NCBI RefSeq assembly: GCF_000297395.2 | Contig: NZ_HF570108.1 | Location: 2,201,715-2,265,714 of the forward strand | Reading direction: 5' to 3' | Source: Micromonospora lupini str. Lupac 08 | GTDB lineage: Bacteria > Actinomycetota > Actinomycetes > Mycobacteriales > Micromonosporaceae | Length of the DNA: 64,000 nt | Part shown: piece by piece, positions 32,841 to 41,022 of the stretch | How the letters are laid out: every line of letters starts with the position of its first letter | How positions within the stretch are numbered: position 1 is the first letter of the stretch | The notes under the pieces: generated by a model | The model's input: the letters and a program-made list of their open reading frames with translations, nothing else | What the model was told of the DNA's origin: nothing | Databases searched by the model: none | Made by a program: the position numbers and the translations under genes

Positions 32841-33758
32841 ATGACCGAGCGAATCAGGACGCCATTCGGTTTCGCCTCGACCGCCGACGAGGTCCTCGCC
32901 GGAGTCGACCTCAGCGGTAGGCGGGCCATCATCACCGGAGGCGCCGCCGGCATCGGCGTCGAGACCGCCCGCGCGCTGGCCGCCGCCGGTGCCGAGGTGG
33001 TGCTCGCGGTACGCCGGGTCAGCGCGGGTGAGCAGGCCGCCGCCGACATCGCGGCCAGCATCGGCGCGGACCGGGTCACGGCCCGCGAGCTGGACCTGGC
33101 CGACCAGGATTCGGTACGCCGATTCGTCGCCGGCTGGGACCAGCCGCTGCACATCCTGGTCAACAACGCCGGGATCATGGCGCTGCCCGAGCTGGAGCGC
33201 ACCGCCGAGGGCTGGGAGATGCAGTTCGCCACCAACTTCATGGGGCACTTCGCGCTTACCGTCGGCCTGCACGACGCGCTCGCCGCGGCCGGTGGCGCCC
33301 GGGTGGTGTCGGTGAGCTCCAGCGGCAACCTCTTCTCGCCTGTGGTCTTCGACGACCTGCACTTCGCGTTCCGGCCGTACGACCCGCTGCTTGCGTACGG
33401 GCAGTCCAAGAGCGCCGAGGCGTTGCTTGCCGTCGAGGCGACCCGCCGCTGGTCCGGCGAGGGCATCCACGCCAACGCGCTGAACCCCGGCGCGATCGCC
33501 ACCGGCCTGCAGAAGCACACGGGCGGGCTGCGTACGCCCAAGGAGCGGCAGAAGACACCGCAGCAGGGCGCCGCCACCTCGGTGCTGCTCGCCGCGTCCC
33601 CCCTGCTGGACGGCGTCGGCGGTCGCTACTTCGAGGACTGCGCCGAGGCGCCGGTGGTCACCGAGCGGCCCGCCGACTACACAGGCGTCGCGGCGTACGC
33701 GGTCGATCCGGGCAATGCCGAGCGGCTCTGGACCGTGGCGTCGGACCTCCTCGCGTAG
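32841..33758 (+). CDS. SDR family oxidoreductase
   Basis: The 305-aa enzyme has a complete classical/extended-like SDR signature. The cofactor motif is 'ITGGAAGIGVETA', with 'NNAGIMA' in the core. The catalytic Ser is in 'VSVSSSGN' and the YGQSK pair is present. It resembles the retinol-dehydrogenase/WW-domain-oxidoreductase-like group often regulated by MmyB-type proteins. It should use NADP(H) on a carbonyl or alcohol substrate. ATG 32841 follows a short G-rich stretch. It is divergent from the regulator at 31867-32706 and ends 8 nt before the membrane hydrolase gene. Confidence 0.92.
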   Translation: MTERIRTPFGFASTADEVLAGVDLSGRRAIITGGAAGIGVETARALAAAGAEVVLAVRRVSAGEQAAADIAASIGADRVTARELDLADQDSVRRFVAGWDQPLHILVNNAGIMALPELERTAEGWEMQFATNFMGHFALTVGLHDALAAAGGARVVSVSSSGNLFSPVVFDDLHFAFRPYDPLLAYGQSKSAEALLAVEATRRWSGEGIHANALNPGAIATGLQKHTGGLRTPKERQKTPQQGAATSVLLAASPLLDGVGGRYFEDCAEAPVVTERPADYTGVAAYAVDPGNAERLWTVASDLLA

Positions 33759-33766
33759 CGGCCCCG

Positions 33767-35926
33767 ATGCCGCAGGCAGCGCCGCGCCACGGCGACCAAC
33801 CGCGCTGCGACGACGTGGTGGAGTTGCGGGTGCACGGCGTGTCGGGGGCGCGGCCCTCGGTCATCCTGGGCGCGGAGCGGGTACGGCAGGTCGCGGGCGA
33901 CGCCCGGGGAGGCTTCCACCGCCGCGACGGGCCGGACAGCACCGACCCGGACGGGGTGACGCTGGAGGCGTACCGCTGGGGTGATCTGCCCTCGGGCACT
34001 GTGGGCCGGACGCTCGCCATGGTCCTCCTGCTGCCGTTCATGCTCAGCAACGCGGCGGTGTGGATGCGGCCCACCGGCAGCGGCGCCGCCGGGGTCACCG
34101 TCCTGTGCCGGCTCCTCGCGCTCAACCTCACAGTGGTGTACGTGGTGTCCATCGCCGGGGTCGCCCTCGACCTGCTCGCCTGGCGGTGTCTCGGCGCGGC
34201 CGCCTGCCGCGCGCCCTTCGACACCCTGGCCGGGCTCGACGACCGACCCGTCGGGCAGCGGCTGGCCATGTCGGCGCTGCTGCCGATCGTCGCCGTCGGG
34301 GTCCTGCGACTGCTCGGCACCCGCCGCCCCCGCCCGGCCGGCAACCCCCTGTGGGCGGTGGAGCCGCTCGTGGTGCGGCTGCGGGCGATCCACGTCGCGG
34401 CCGCGCTCGCCGTCCTCGACCTTCTGCTCCTCACGGCCCGTCGCGGCGGCGGCGCGACGCCCGGGACGACGGTGCTGCTGACGCTCAGCGCCGCGGTCCT
34501 GGTGGCCTGCGTGGGCCTGCTCGTCGCCCCGGGGTTGATCGACCGGGCAGCGACCGCCCGCATCGCCACGGTGACCGCCCGAGCGACGGGCGTTCTGGCG
34601 GCGGGTCTGACGGTGGCGACTCTCGTGGCTGTCGCGCGCGACGAGCGCGGCTGGCAGTCGTCGGCCGGGCTCCCCGGCTACGACGGGATCACCGGGGGCG
34701 CCCTGCTCGGCCAGATGGTGCTGCTGGTGGTGCTCAGCGGCGTGGTGCTGTGGCACCGCGGCCGGTCCGCGCTGCCCCGAGGGCTGGGCGCGGCGCTGAT
34801 CGCGGCCATCGCGGTTGGCCTGACCGGCGCGTTCTCCGCCGGTCTGGTCTACCAGGCGGGGGTGCTGCTCGGTGGCTACCGCGGCGACGGAGGGCCGCCG
34901 TTGCCGTACCGCTGGACGTTGCTGGCCTTCTTCCTGCACGTGGCCGTGGCGGTGCTGCTGTGCGGGGCGATGACCCTCCTGTCCCGGCGTCGCCGTCGCG
35001 GGGCGGCGGAGGCGATCGTCGCCCGCGACTTTCCCGCGCCGCCGCCGGAGGCGACCGGACGGTTGCGGCGGGTCACCAAGGCGGTGGCCCGGGCGCGGTT
35101 CACCGAGTGGGTGGGCCTGCTGGCGGCCACGTACGCGTCTCTGGCGGTGGTCGGGCTGGCCACGAGCCTGCTCGGGCAGTTCGGGCGCGAGCCGGACGAG
35201 CTGGCGCGGCACTATCTCCGGCTGCCGGCCGGTGCGGTCGGGATGGGGCTCGCGGGGGGTACGTACCTCCTCGCCGCGGTGCTCCTCGCGTTGGTGTTGG
35301 GAGGTCTGTTCGCCTATCGGAGGGCGTGGTTCCGCCGGTACGTCGGGATCCTCTGGGACCTGGGCACCTTCTGGCCCCGGGCCGCACACCCGTTCGCGCC
35401 CCCGAGCTACGCCGACCGGGCGGTGCCGGAGTTGGCCGACCGGATCGGCCAGCTGACCGAGCGGCACGCCGGGGTGCTGCTGTGCGGGCACAGCCACGGC
35501 TCGGCGTTGCTGGCCCTCGCGGTGCTGCGGCTGCCCCCGAGCGTGCGCCGCCGGGTCGCGCTGCTCACCTACGGCTCCCCGCTGGACCGCCTCTACGCCC
35601 GGCTCTTTCCGGCGTACCTCGACGAGAAGGTGCTGCGCGAGGTCGGGGAGCGGGTCGGGTGGCGGTGGCTCAACCTCTGGCGGGACACCGACCCGGTCGG
35701 CGGTTGGATCTTCGCGGCGCACCGACCCGGTGAGCCGCCGTCGGAGACGACCGATCCGGCCGGCCGCGTCGACCGGCGGCTGCGCGACCCCGCCGGCCTG
35801 CTGCCGTCAGCGGGGGAGCGTCGACCGCCACCGGTGCGCGGCCACCACCCGGGCGAGTCCGACCCCGCGTTCCGGGCGGCCGTCCGTGACCTCGTCGGCC
35901 GGCTGCGCTCCCCGGACGGCGGTTGA
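33767..35926 (+). CDS. Integral membrane protein with C-terminal lipase-like alpha/beta hydrolase domain
   Basis: The 719-aa protein has a short N-terminal part with 'ELRVHGVSGARP' (an oxyanion-type HGV segment), then about ten hydrophobic helices (about 85-510). A C-terminal cytosolic-looking region follows. There 'VLLCGHSHGSALLAL' supplies a GHSHG motif, with His in place of the usual Ser in the GxSxG pattern shifted by one (G-H-S-H-G keeps Ser as nucleophile). 'DTDPVGGW' offers an Asp and 'GHHPGESDPAF' a His. The hydrolase fold thus seems split by the membrane insert. The lipase-type activity is inferred. The start at 33767 lacks a clear Shine-Dalgarno sequence and may rely on coupling to the SDR. 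Confidence 0.75.
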   Translation: MPQAAPRHGDQPRCDDVVELRVHGVSGARPSVILGAERVRQVAGDARGGFHRRDGPDSTDPDGVTLEAYRWGDLPSGTVGRTLAMVLLLPFMLSNAAVWMRPTGSGAAGVTVLCRLLALNLTVVYVVSIAGVALDLLAWRCLGAAACRAPFDTLAGLDDRPVGQRLAMSALLPIVAVGVLRLLGTRRPRPAGNPLWAVEPLVVRLRAIHVAAALAVLDLLLLTARRGGGATPGTTVLLTLSAAVLVACVGLLVAPGLIDRAATARIATVTARATGVLAAGLTVATLVAVARDERGWQSSAGLPGYDGITGGALLGQMVLLVVLSGVVLWHRGRSALPRGLGAALIAAIAVGLTGAFSAGLVYQAGVLLGGYRGDGGPPLPYRWTLLAFFLHVAVAVLLCGAMTLLSRRRRRGAAEAIVARDFPAPPPEATGRLRRVTKAVARARFTEWVGLLAATYASLAVVGLATSLLGQFGREPDELARHYLRLPAGAVGMGLAGGTYLLAAVLLALVLGGLFAYRRAWFRRYVGILWDLGTFWPRAAHPFAPPSYADRAVPELADRIGQLTERHAGVLLCGHSHGSALLALAVLRLPPSVRRRVALLTYGSPLDRLYARLFPAYLDEKVLREVGERVGWRWLNLWRDTDPVGGWIFAAHRPGEPPSETTDPAGRVDRRLRDPAGLLPSAGERRPPPVRGHHPGESDPAFRAAVRDLVGRLRSPDGG

Positions 35927-35943
35927 GCCGCCGGCCGGGCCCG

Positions 35944-36339
35944 TCACCGGTCCTCGGACAGCCGCTCGGACTCCGCGACCACCGAACGGATCTTGCGCAG
36001 GGTGGCGTCGGGGGCGTGCACGGCGGTACGCCACCGATCGAGCGTGCGGGTCAGCACCCGGACGACGAACTGCAACTGGTTGACCTGCTCGCGCAGCAGC
36101 CCCAGCTCGGATCGCGAGGTCACCGCCTGGCCCTCCAGCTCGGTGATCCGCGTCTGCAAGGGCTGCACGAGTGTCAGTGCGGCCTCCGTCAGCGTGTCGG
36201 CGGCGTCGGCCTTGAACTTGCCGCGCTGCGACACGACAGTGGCGATGGCGGCCAGGCCGGTCGTCCCGCCGAGGATGCCGAGCAGGCTGAGCAGCGCCTG
36301 GACCCACTGCGGCGCTTCGGGTGTCGGCGCCGAGATCAC
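35944..36339 (-). CDS. Phage-like small membrane/coiled-coil protein
   Basis: The 131-aa product has one N-terminal hydrophobic helix ('VQALLSLLGILGGTTGLAAIATVV') followed by a long charged coiled coil ('LTLVQPLQTRITELEGQ', 'LGLLREQVNQLQFVVRVL'). I associate this shape with small proteins near the lysis genes of actinophages. GGAGG lies 6 nt before the GTG at 36339, which overlaps the upstream gene's stop (GTGA). It and its partner form a two-gene leftward operon with no other phage gene nearby. Function is unknown. Confidence 0.7.
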   Translation of the reverse strand: MISAPTPEAPQWVQALLSLLGILGGTTGLAAIATVVSQRGKFKADAADTLTEAALTLVQPLQTRITELEGQAVTSRSELGLLREQVNQLQFVVRVLTRTLDRWRTAVHAPDATLRKIRSVVAESERLSEDR

Positions 36340-36785
36340 GTGACACCTCCCACGACCCGTCGGTGCGTCGCGCACTGGTGGTCGTACGCCAGACAGCGCA
36401 GGTCGGCGGCGACCTGGGCGGCCCGCCAGAAGGCGCCCAGTGGCATCGCGCTGATCAACGACGCCGCGACGAGGCCCTGTGTGCCGGACACCGCCACCAG
36501 CGCCACCGCGTACATGCCGGTGATGGTGCCGAGCACCAGGACGGACGCGAACTCGATGCCGAGGCCGGTGGACAGTCGACCGGGCCACAGGATGCCCGAC
36601 AGCCCGCCCACGCCGACCACGATCAGGGCGACCTCCCAGCCGAGCTGGAGGGGTTCCGGCATGGACAGTTGGACCGACGGTGACCGGACGTCGAGCACGA
36701 GCAGGAGGAACCCACAGATGGGCGTCGTGACAAGTGCGGCGACCTCGAACGGCTGGTTCTTGGCCCGGGGGCGGAGATGTCCCAC
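36336..36785 (-). CDS. Phage-like holin-type membrane protein
   Basis: The 149-aa product has four hydrophobic segments ('AALVTTPICGFLLLVLDV', 'VALIVVGVGGLSGILW', 'FASVLVLGTITGMYAVAL', 'LVAASLISAMPLGAFW'). It resembles membrane proteins found at the end of actinophage structural or lysis modules. GTG 36785 has GGAG 5 nt upstream; the longer frame from 36854 lacks support. It is co-translated with the coiled-coil partner gene. A holin-like or structural remnant role is possible; nothing proves it. Confidence 0.65.
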   Translation of the reverse strand: MGHLRPRAKNQPFEVAALVTTPICGFLLLVLDVRSPSVQLSMPEPLQLGWEVALIVVGVGGLSGILWPGRLSTGLGIEFASVLVLGTITGMYAVALVAVSGTQGLVAASLISAMPLGAFWRAAQVAADLRCLAYDHQCATHRRVVGGVT

Positions 36786-37112
36786 GGCGACTCCTTGATC
36801 GGACCACGATCGCCGGCTCCCCACCGGGTCGAGGTCGTGCCAGCTCGCGCGCACGATCAGGTTCGCCGGTGGCGTGTGGACGGTCGATGGTCGAGGCGAT
36901 GGACGACTCGCCGTCGTTGGCTGCCGGTATCTGCTTGTGTAGCACCGGCGACCGGGTTCCGTCCACCCGACGCGACGTCGTCTTTCCGCAGGTCAGAGGC
37001 GGTTTACCGGACGTGTGGGTGGTTCACGCGCGAGGGGTGGCGGGCACGCCGGCGACCCGTCGCGATTGCTGACGGAAGTGTCGGAAATGCTACGGCGTCG
37101 TCCGGCCCCGGA
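36786..37112. other. 327-nt intergenic region with no gene recognised
   Basis: No convincing coding frame, RNA or operator was found. A TAGCAT box on the minus strand near 37086-37091 is the only promoter-like element noticed. The region separates the phage-like pair from a truncated hydrolase gene. Confidence 0.5.
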
Positions 37113-37380
37113 TCAGCGCAGCAGCAGGTCGCGCAGCGCCCGGACGACCACTGCCGGCGCCTCCTCCGCCATGAAGTGACCGCAGGTGACCGTCTGGTGC
37201 TCCAGGTCCGGGGCCCAGGCCCGCCACACCGCCGCCGCGTCGTAGCCGAGCGCCGCGCCCCAGTCCTGCTGGAGCACGGTCACCGGCATCCGCAGCCGGT
37301 TGCCGGCCGTCCGGTCGGCCGTGTCGTGGACGGAGCGCCCGTCGCCGTCGTACGTCGTCGAGGCTGCCCGGCGATGATCA
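37113..37380 (-). pseudogene. 5'-truncated alpha/beta hydrolase (dehalogenase-like)
   Basis: A leftward frame without start codon, closed upstream by an in-frame stop near 37393, encodes about 85-90 residues. They match the C-terminal third of fluoroacetate-dehalogenase-like alpha/beta hydrolases: 'LRMPVTVLQQDWG', 'YDAAAVWRAWAPDLEHQ', the catalytic-His segment 'TVTCGHFMAEEAP', and the final helix 'VVRALRDLLLR' before TGA at 37113. The nucleophile-bearing N-terminal two thirds are missing, so it cannot be an active enzyme. It abuts the regulator promoter at 37424, which suggests a deletion or rearrangement joined these sequences. Confidence 0.75.
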
Positions 37381-37423
37381 CCAGACGGTCAGCGCCGAAT
37401 CAGTGCGGGCCGGCACGGCCGCC

Positions 37424-37435
37424 TAGATTGGTGCC
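37424..37435 (+). promoter_or_regulatory. Leaderless-type -10 element (TAGATT) before ATG 37436
   Basis: TAGATT at 37424-37429 and a 6-nt spacer precede ATG 37436. There is no Shine-Dalgarno sequence. Confidence 0.65.
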
Positions 37436-40400
37436 ATGACCAGGCAACCGACGCCATCGGTGGGGGTGACGTTCGGCGTGCTCGGACCGGTGACCGCCAG
37501 CACCGCGGGCGGTCCGGTCCCGCTGCGGGGGCCCCGGCAGCGCCTGGTGCTGGCCCGGTTGCTGATCGCCCACGGCCGGGTGGTGCCTGTGGAACGCCTC
37601 GTCGACGACCTGTGGGAGGTCCCCCCGGACGGCGCGGTGGGCGCGATCCGCACCTTCGTCGCCGACCTGCGTCGGGCGTTGGAGCCCGACCGGCCGCCCC
37701 GGCAGCCACCCCGCCTCCTGGTCACCGAGCCTCCGGGGTACGCGCTGCGGGCCGCCCCGGACGCGGTGGACGCCTACCGCTTCGAGGCGGCAGTCGGCGA
37801 GGCGGGACGGCTGCTGACCGGGGAACTCCCCGGGCCGGCCCTGACCGCGCTGGACGAGGCGCTCGCGCTCTGGCGCGGGCCCGCGTACGCGGACTGCGCG
37901 GGCGCCCTCTGGGCCGTCGCGGAGATCAACCGCCTGGACGAGTCGCGGATGCTCGCCGTCGAGCGGCGTGCCGAGGCGCTGCTCGCGCTGGGCCGTCCGG
38001 ACGAGGCCGCCGCCGACCTGCCCGCCCACCTCGCCGGCCATCCACTGCGGGAGGACGCGTGGCGGCTGCTCGCGCTGGCCCGGTACCGCGCAGGCCGGCA
38101 GGGCGAGGCGCTGGCAGCGCTGCGCGAGGCCCGCGACGTGCTGGTGGCGGAGCTGGGTCTGGACCCGGGGCCGGAGCTGCGTCGGCTGGAGGCCGACATC
38201 CTGGCCCAGGCGGCACACCTGACCCCCGCCGTGGCCGTCCCGGACCGTGCCGGACCCGTTCGCGACGGCGCGTCGGGACCGGCGCCGCGGCGGCCGTTCG
38301 TCGGACGGGACGTGGAGCTGGAGCGGCTGCGGCACGCCGGCCGGGTCGCCACCGCGTCCGGGCGGCCCACGCTCGCCCTGCTCAGTGGGGATCCGGGCGC
38401 CGGCAAGACCGCCCTGGCCGAGGCGCTGACCCGGCAGCTCGCCGCCGAGGGCTGGACCACGGCCTGGGGCCGCAGCCCCGAGTACGAGGGCGCCCCGGCC
38501 GCCTGGCCGTGGACCCAGATCACCGACACGCTCACCGAGCCGGCAGCGTCGCGCGGGCCGGTGGGGCCGGGCGGGCCGGTGGGGTCGGGCGGGCCGGTGG
38601 GGTCGGGCGGGCTTTCCGGGTCCGGCGAGCCTTCCGGGGTCGACGTGCCGGTGGACGGTGGCGGGACGGCCGGGACCGGCGACGCGGCCGATCCCGCCGT
38701 GGCCCGCTTCCGTCGGCACCGGGCGGTGGCGTCGGTGGTCTCCGCCGTCGCCGACCGGGCGCCCGTCCTGCTGGTCCTGGACGACCTGCACCGCGCCGAC
38801 GGCGACACACTGGATCTGCTCACCGCCCTGCTCACCGGGCCGCAGCCGGCCACCGGGCCGGTGCTGGTCCTGGGCACCTACCGGGCCACCGAGATCAGCC
38901 CGGAGCTGACCGCCGCCCTGGCCCGCTCCGCCGGGCTCGAACCGGTGCGCGTGTACCTCGGCGGCCTGTCTCCCGAGGCGACCGGCGAGCTGGCCCGCGC
39001 CCTCGTCGCAACGGAGCTTGACCCGCCGACCGTCGGGCTGATCCACCACCGCAGCGGCGGCAACCCGTTCTTCGTCCGGGAACTGGTCCAGTTGTACGCC
39101 GGCGCGGGAGGCTCGGCGCTGGCGGAGGTGCCGCCCGGGGTGCGTGACGTCATCCGGCACCGCCTCGCACAACTGCCCGCGGCGACCCGTACCGTGCTGC
39201 GGCAGGCGGCGGTGCTCGGCCGGGACGTCGACCCCACGGTGCTCGGCGCGCTGACCGGCGACCCGGCGGTGCTGCTGGACGCCGTGGACCGCGCGTTGCA
39301 GGCCGGGTTCCTGACCGAGCGCGAGCCCGACGGTCAACTGCGGTTCACCCACATCCTGGTCCGCGACACGCTCTACGCCGACCTGTCCGCGGCGCGTCGC
39401 GCGGCCTGGCACGCCGCCGTGGCCGAGGCGTTGCAGCGGTGTCAGCCCGTCGACCCCGCCACGCTCGCCCACCACCTGCTGAGCGCCGGCGGGCCGGCCG
39501 CAGCGCTCCGGGCCGCGGGCTACGCCCGCACCGCTGCCGAACAGGCCGAACGCGACGGCAACCCGCACGAGGCGGCCCGGCTGTGGGCGCAGGTCGTCGA
39601 CGCGTACGACCGGGCCGGCGGGACCGAGCGGCGCGAGCGGTTGAGCGCGGTGCTCGGTCTGGGGCGGGCTCTGGCGGTGACGGGCCGGTTGGCGCGGGCG
39701 CGCGGATGCCGCGCCGAGGCGATAGCCGACGCCGAGGCGGTCGGTGACCCCCGGCTGGCGGCGGAGGTGCTGGCCGGGTTCGACGTGCCCGCCATCTGGA
39801 CCCGCAACGACGACGACAGGCTCTCCGAGCGGATCGTCCGCGCCGCCGAGCACGCCCTGACCGGCCTCGGCCCGACCGGCTCGGCGCAGCGCAGCCGGCT
39901 GCTGAGCACGCTCGCGCTGGAGCTGCGCGGCACCACAGGTGACCGAGGTCGCCGGGCCGCCGCCGAGGCCGAGCGGATCGCCCGGACCGTCGCGGACCCG
40001 GGGTTGCTGGCCTTCGCGCTGAACGCGCGCTTCATGCACGCCTTCCACCGCGTCGGGCTGGCCGCCGAGCGGGCCCGGATCGGCGCGGAGCTGGTCGACC
40101 TGGCCGCCGCGCGCCAGTTGGTGACCTTCGAGGTACTGGGTCACCTCATCGGAGTCCAGTCGTGCTGCGCGCGGGCGGACCGGGCCGGAGCGGACGGGCA
40201 CGCCCGCGCCGCCGACCGCCTCGCGCAGCGGTACGAGCTGCCGCTGGTCGGGGTCTTCACCGGCTGGTACGCCGCGCTGCGCCAAGCGTTGGACGGCGAC
40301 CGGGAGGCGGCGGCGACCGCGTACCGGGCGGCTGCCGAACGGCTCCCCGCCGAGGCCATGCCGGGGTTGGCCCACGGTCTGCTGCCCCTCGCCCTGCTCG

Positions 40401-40903
40401 GTCTGCGCCTGTCCGACGCCGTCGGCGCCGACCCACTGGCGCACGCCCCGGCAGGTGCGCGCCGAACACGTGTCGACGTGCCGGCCGGTCAGCAGCCGAT
40501 CCCCGGGCCGGACGACGAGGACTGGGCGAGCCTGGACTGGGGGCCGTACGAGCCGTGGGTCCGACCGCTGCTGCTCGCCGCGGACGGCGACCACGCCGCC
40601 GCCCGTGCGGCGCTGCGGGTCCTCCCGGACGGGCCGCACGACCTGCTGCGGGAGGTGCGGCTGTGCCTCACCGCCCGGGCCGCCGTCGCCGTCGGCGACC
40701 GGCCCACCATGGAGCGGGTCGCCGCCGCGCTCCGGCCGGCCGCCGACGAACTGGCCGCCGGCAGCGGGGTGCTCACCGTCGGCCCGGTGGCCGGGCACCT
40801 CGCCGACCTGGCCACCGCCCTGGGCCGCGACGAGGAAGCCGCCGGGCACCGCCGTACGGCCCGCCTGCTCGTCGCGCGCGCCCGCGCCGACGATCCGACC
40901 TGA
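37436..40903 (+). CDS. SARP-type regulator with AAA ATPase and TPR regions
   Basis: The 1155-aa protein follows the AfsR-like large SARP layout. An N-terminal OmpR-type winged helix (about 10-100, 'LRGPRQRLVLARLLIAHGRVV') is followed by a BTAD all-helical domain (about 100-250). A signalling ATPase has Walker A 'GDPGAGKT' and Walker B 'VLLVLDDLHRA'. TPR-like repeats reach the C-terminus. Between Walker A and B lies a Gly/Pro/Val/Ser-repeat insert (about residues 373-402) not expected in the fold. SARPs activate pathway genes, often secondary metabolism. The gene is probably leaderless. No biosynthetic cluster is adjacent, so its targets are elsewhere or subtle. Confidence 0.92.
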   Translation: MTRQPTPSVGVTFGVLGPVTASTAGGPVPLRGPRQRLVLARLLIAHGRVVPVERLVDDLWEVPPDGAVGAIRTFVADLRRALEPDRPPRQPPRLLVTEPPGYALRAAPDAVDAYRFEAAVGEAGRLLTGELPGPALTALDEALALWRGPAYADCAGALWAVAEINRLDESRMLAVERRAEALLALGRPDEAAADLPAHLAGHPLREDAWRLLALARYRAGRQGEALAALREARDVLVAELGLDPGPELRRLEADILAQAAHLTPAVAVPDRAGPVRDGASGPAPRRPFVGRDVELERLRHAGRVATASGRPTLALLSGDPGAGKTALAEALTRQLAAEGWTTAWGRSPEYEGAPAAWPWTQITDTLTEPAASRGPVGPGGPVGSGGPVGSGGLSGSGEPSGVDVPVDGGGTAGTGDAADPAVARFRRHRAVASVVSAVADRAPVLLVLDDLHRADGDTLDLLTALLTGPQPATGPVLVLGTYRATEISPELTAALARSAGLEPVRVYLGGLSPEATGELARALVATELDPPTVGLIHHRSGGNPFFVRELVQLYAGAGGSALAEVPPGVRDVIRHRLAQLPAATRTVLRQAAVLGRDVDPTVLGALTGDPAVLLDAVDRALQAGFLTEREPDGQLRFTHILVRDTLYADLSAARRAAWHAAVAEALQRCQPVDPATLAHHLLSAGGPAAALRAAGYARTAAEQAERDGNPHEAARLWAQVVDAYDRAGGTERRERLSAVLGLGRALAVTGRLARARGCRAEAIADAEAVGDPRLAAEVLAGFDVPAIWTRNDDDRLSERIVRAAEHALTGLGPTGSAQRSRLLSTLALELRGTTGDRGRRAAAEAERIARTVADPGLLAFALNARFMHAFHRVGLAAERARIGAELVDLAAARQLVTFEVLGHLIGVQSCCARADRAGADGHARAADRLAQRYELPLVGVFTGWYAALRQALDGDREAAATAYRAAAERLPAEAMPGLAHGLLPLALLGLRLSDAVGADPLAHAPAGARRTRVDVPAGQQPIPGPDDEDWASLDWGPYEPWVRPLLLAADGDHAAARAALRVLPDGPHDLLREVRLCLTARAAVAVGDRPTMERVAAALRPAADELAAGSGVLTVGPVAGHLADLATALGRDEEAAGHRRTARLLVARARADDPT

Positions 40904-41022
40904 GCCCGGCCGGGGCCTTTCCGTGGCCGGCGACTTGCCGGTTCGTGTGGAACGGGCATCCGGGGTGCGGTCAGATGGAACCGCCGGCGTCCGTCGCCGG
41001 CCGGGGATCGAGGGGGTACGCC

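Noticed and set aside
37400..40849. Long leftward frame (1149 codons) opposite the SARP regulator
   Set aside because: Shadow of a gene with obvious winged-helix, BTAD and ATPase motifs; composition is low-complexity Gly/Arg/Val.
37436..40903. SARP regulator as marker of a biosynthetic gene cluster
   Set aside because: No polyketide, peptide or terpene synthase genes or other pathway enzymes are adjacent; the neighbours are transporters and hypothetical genes.
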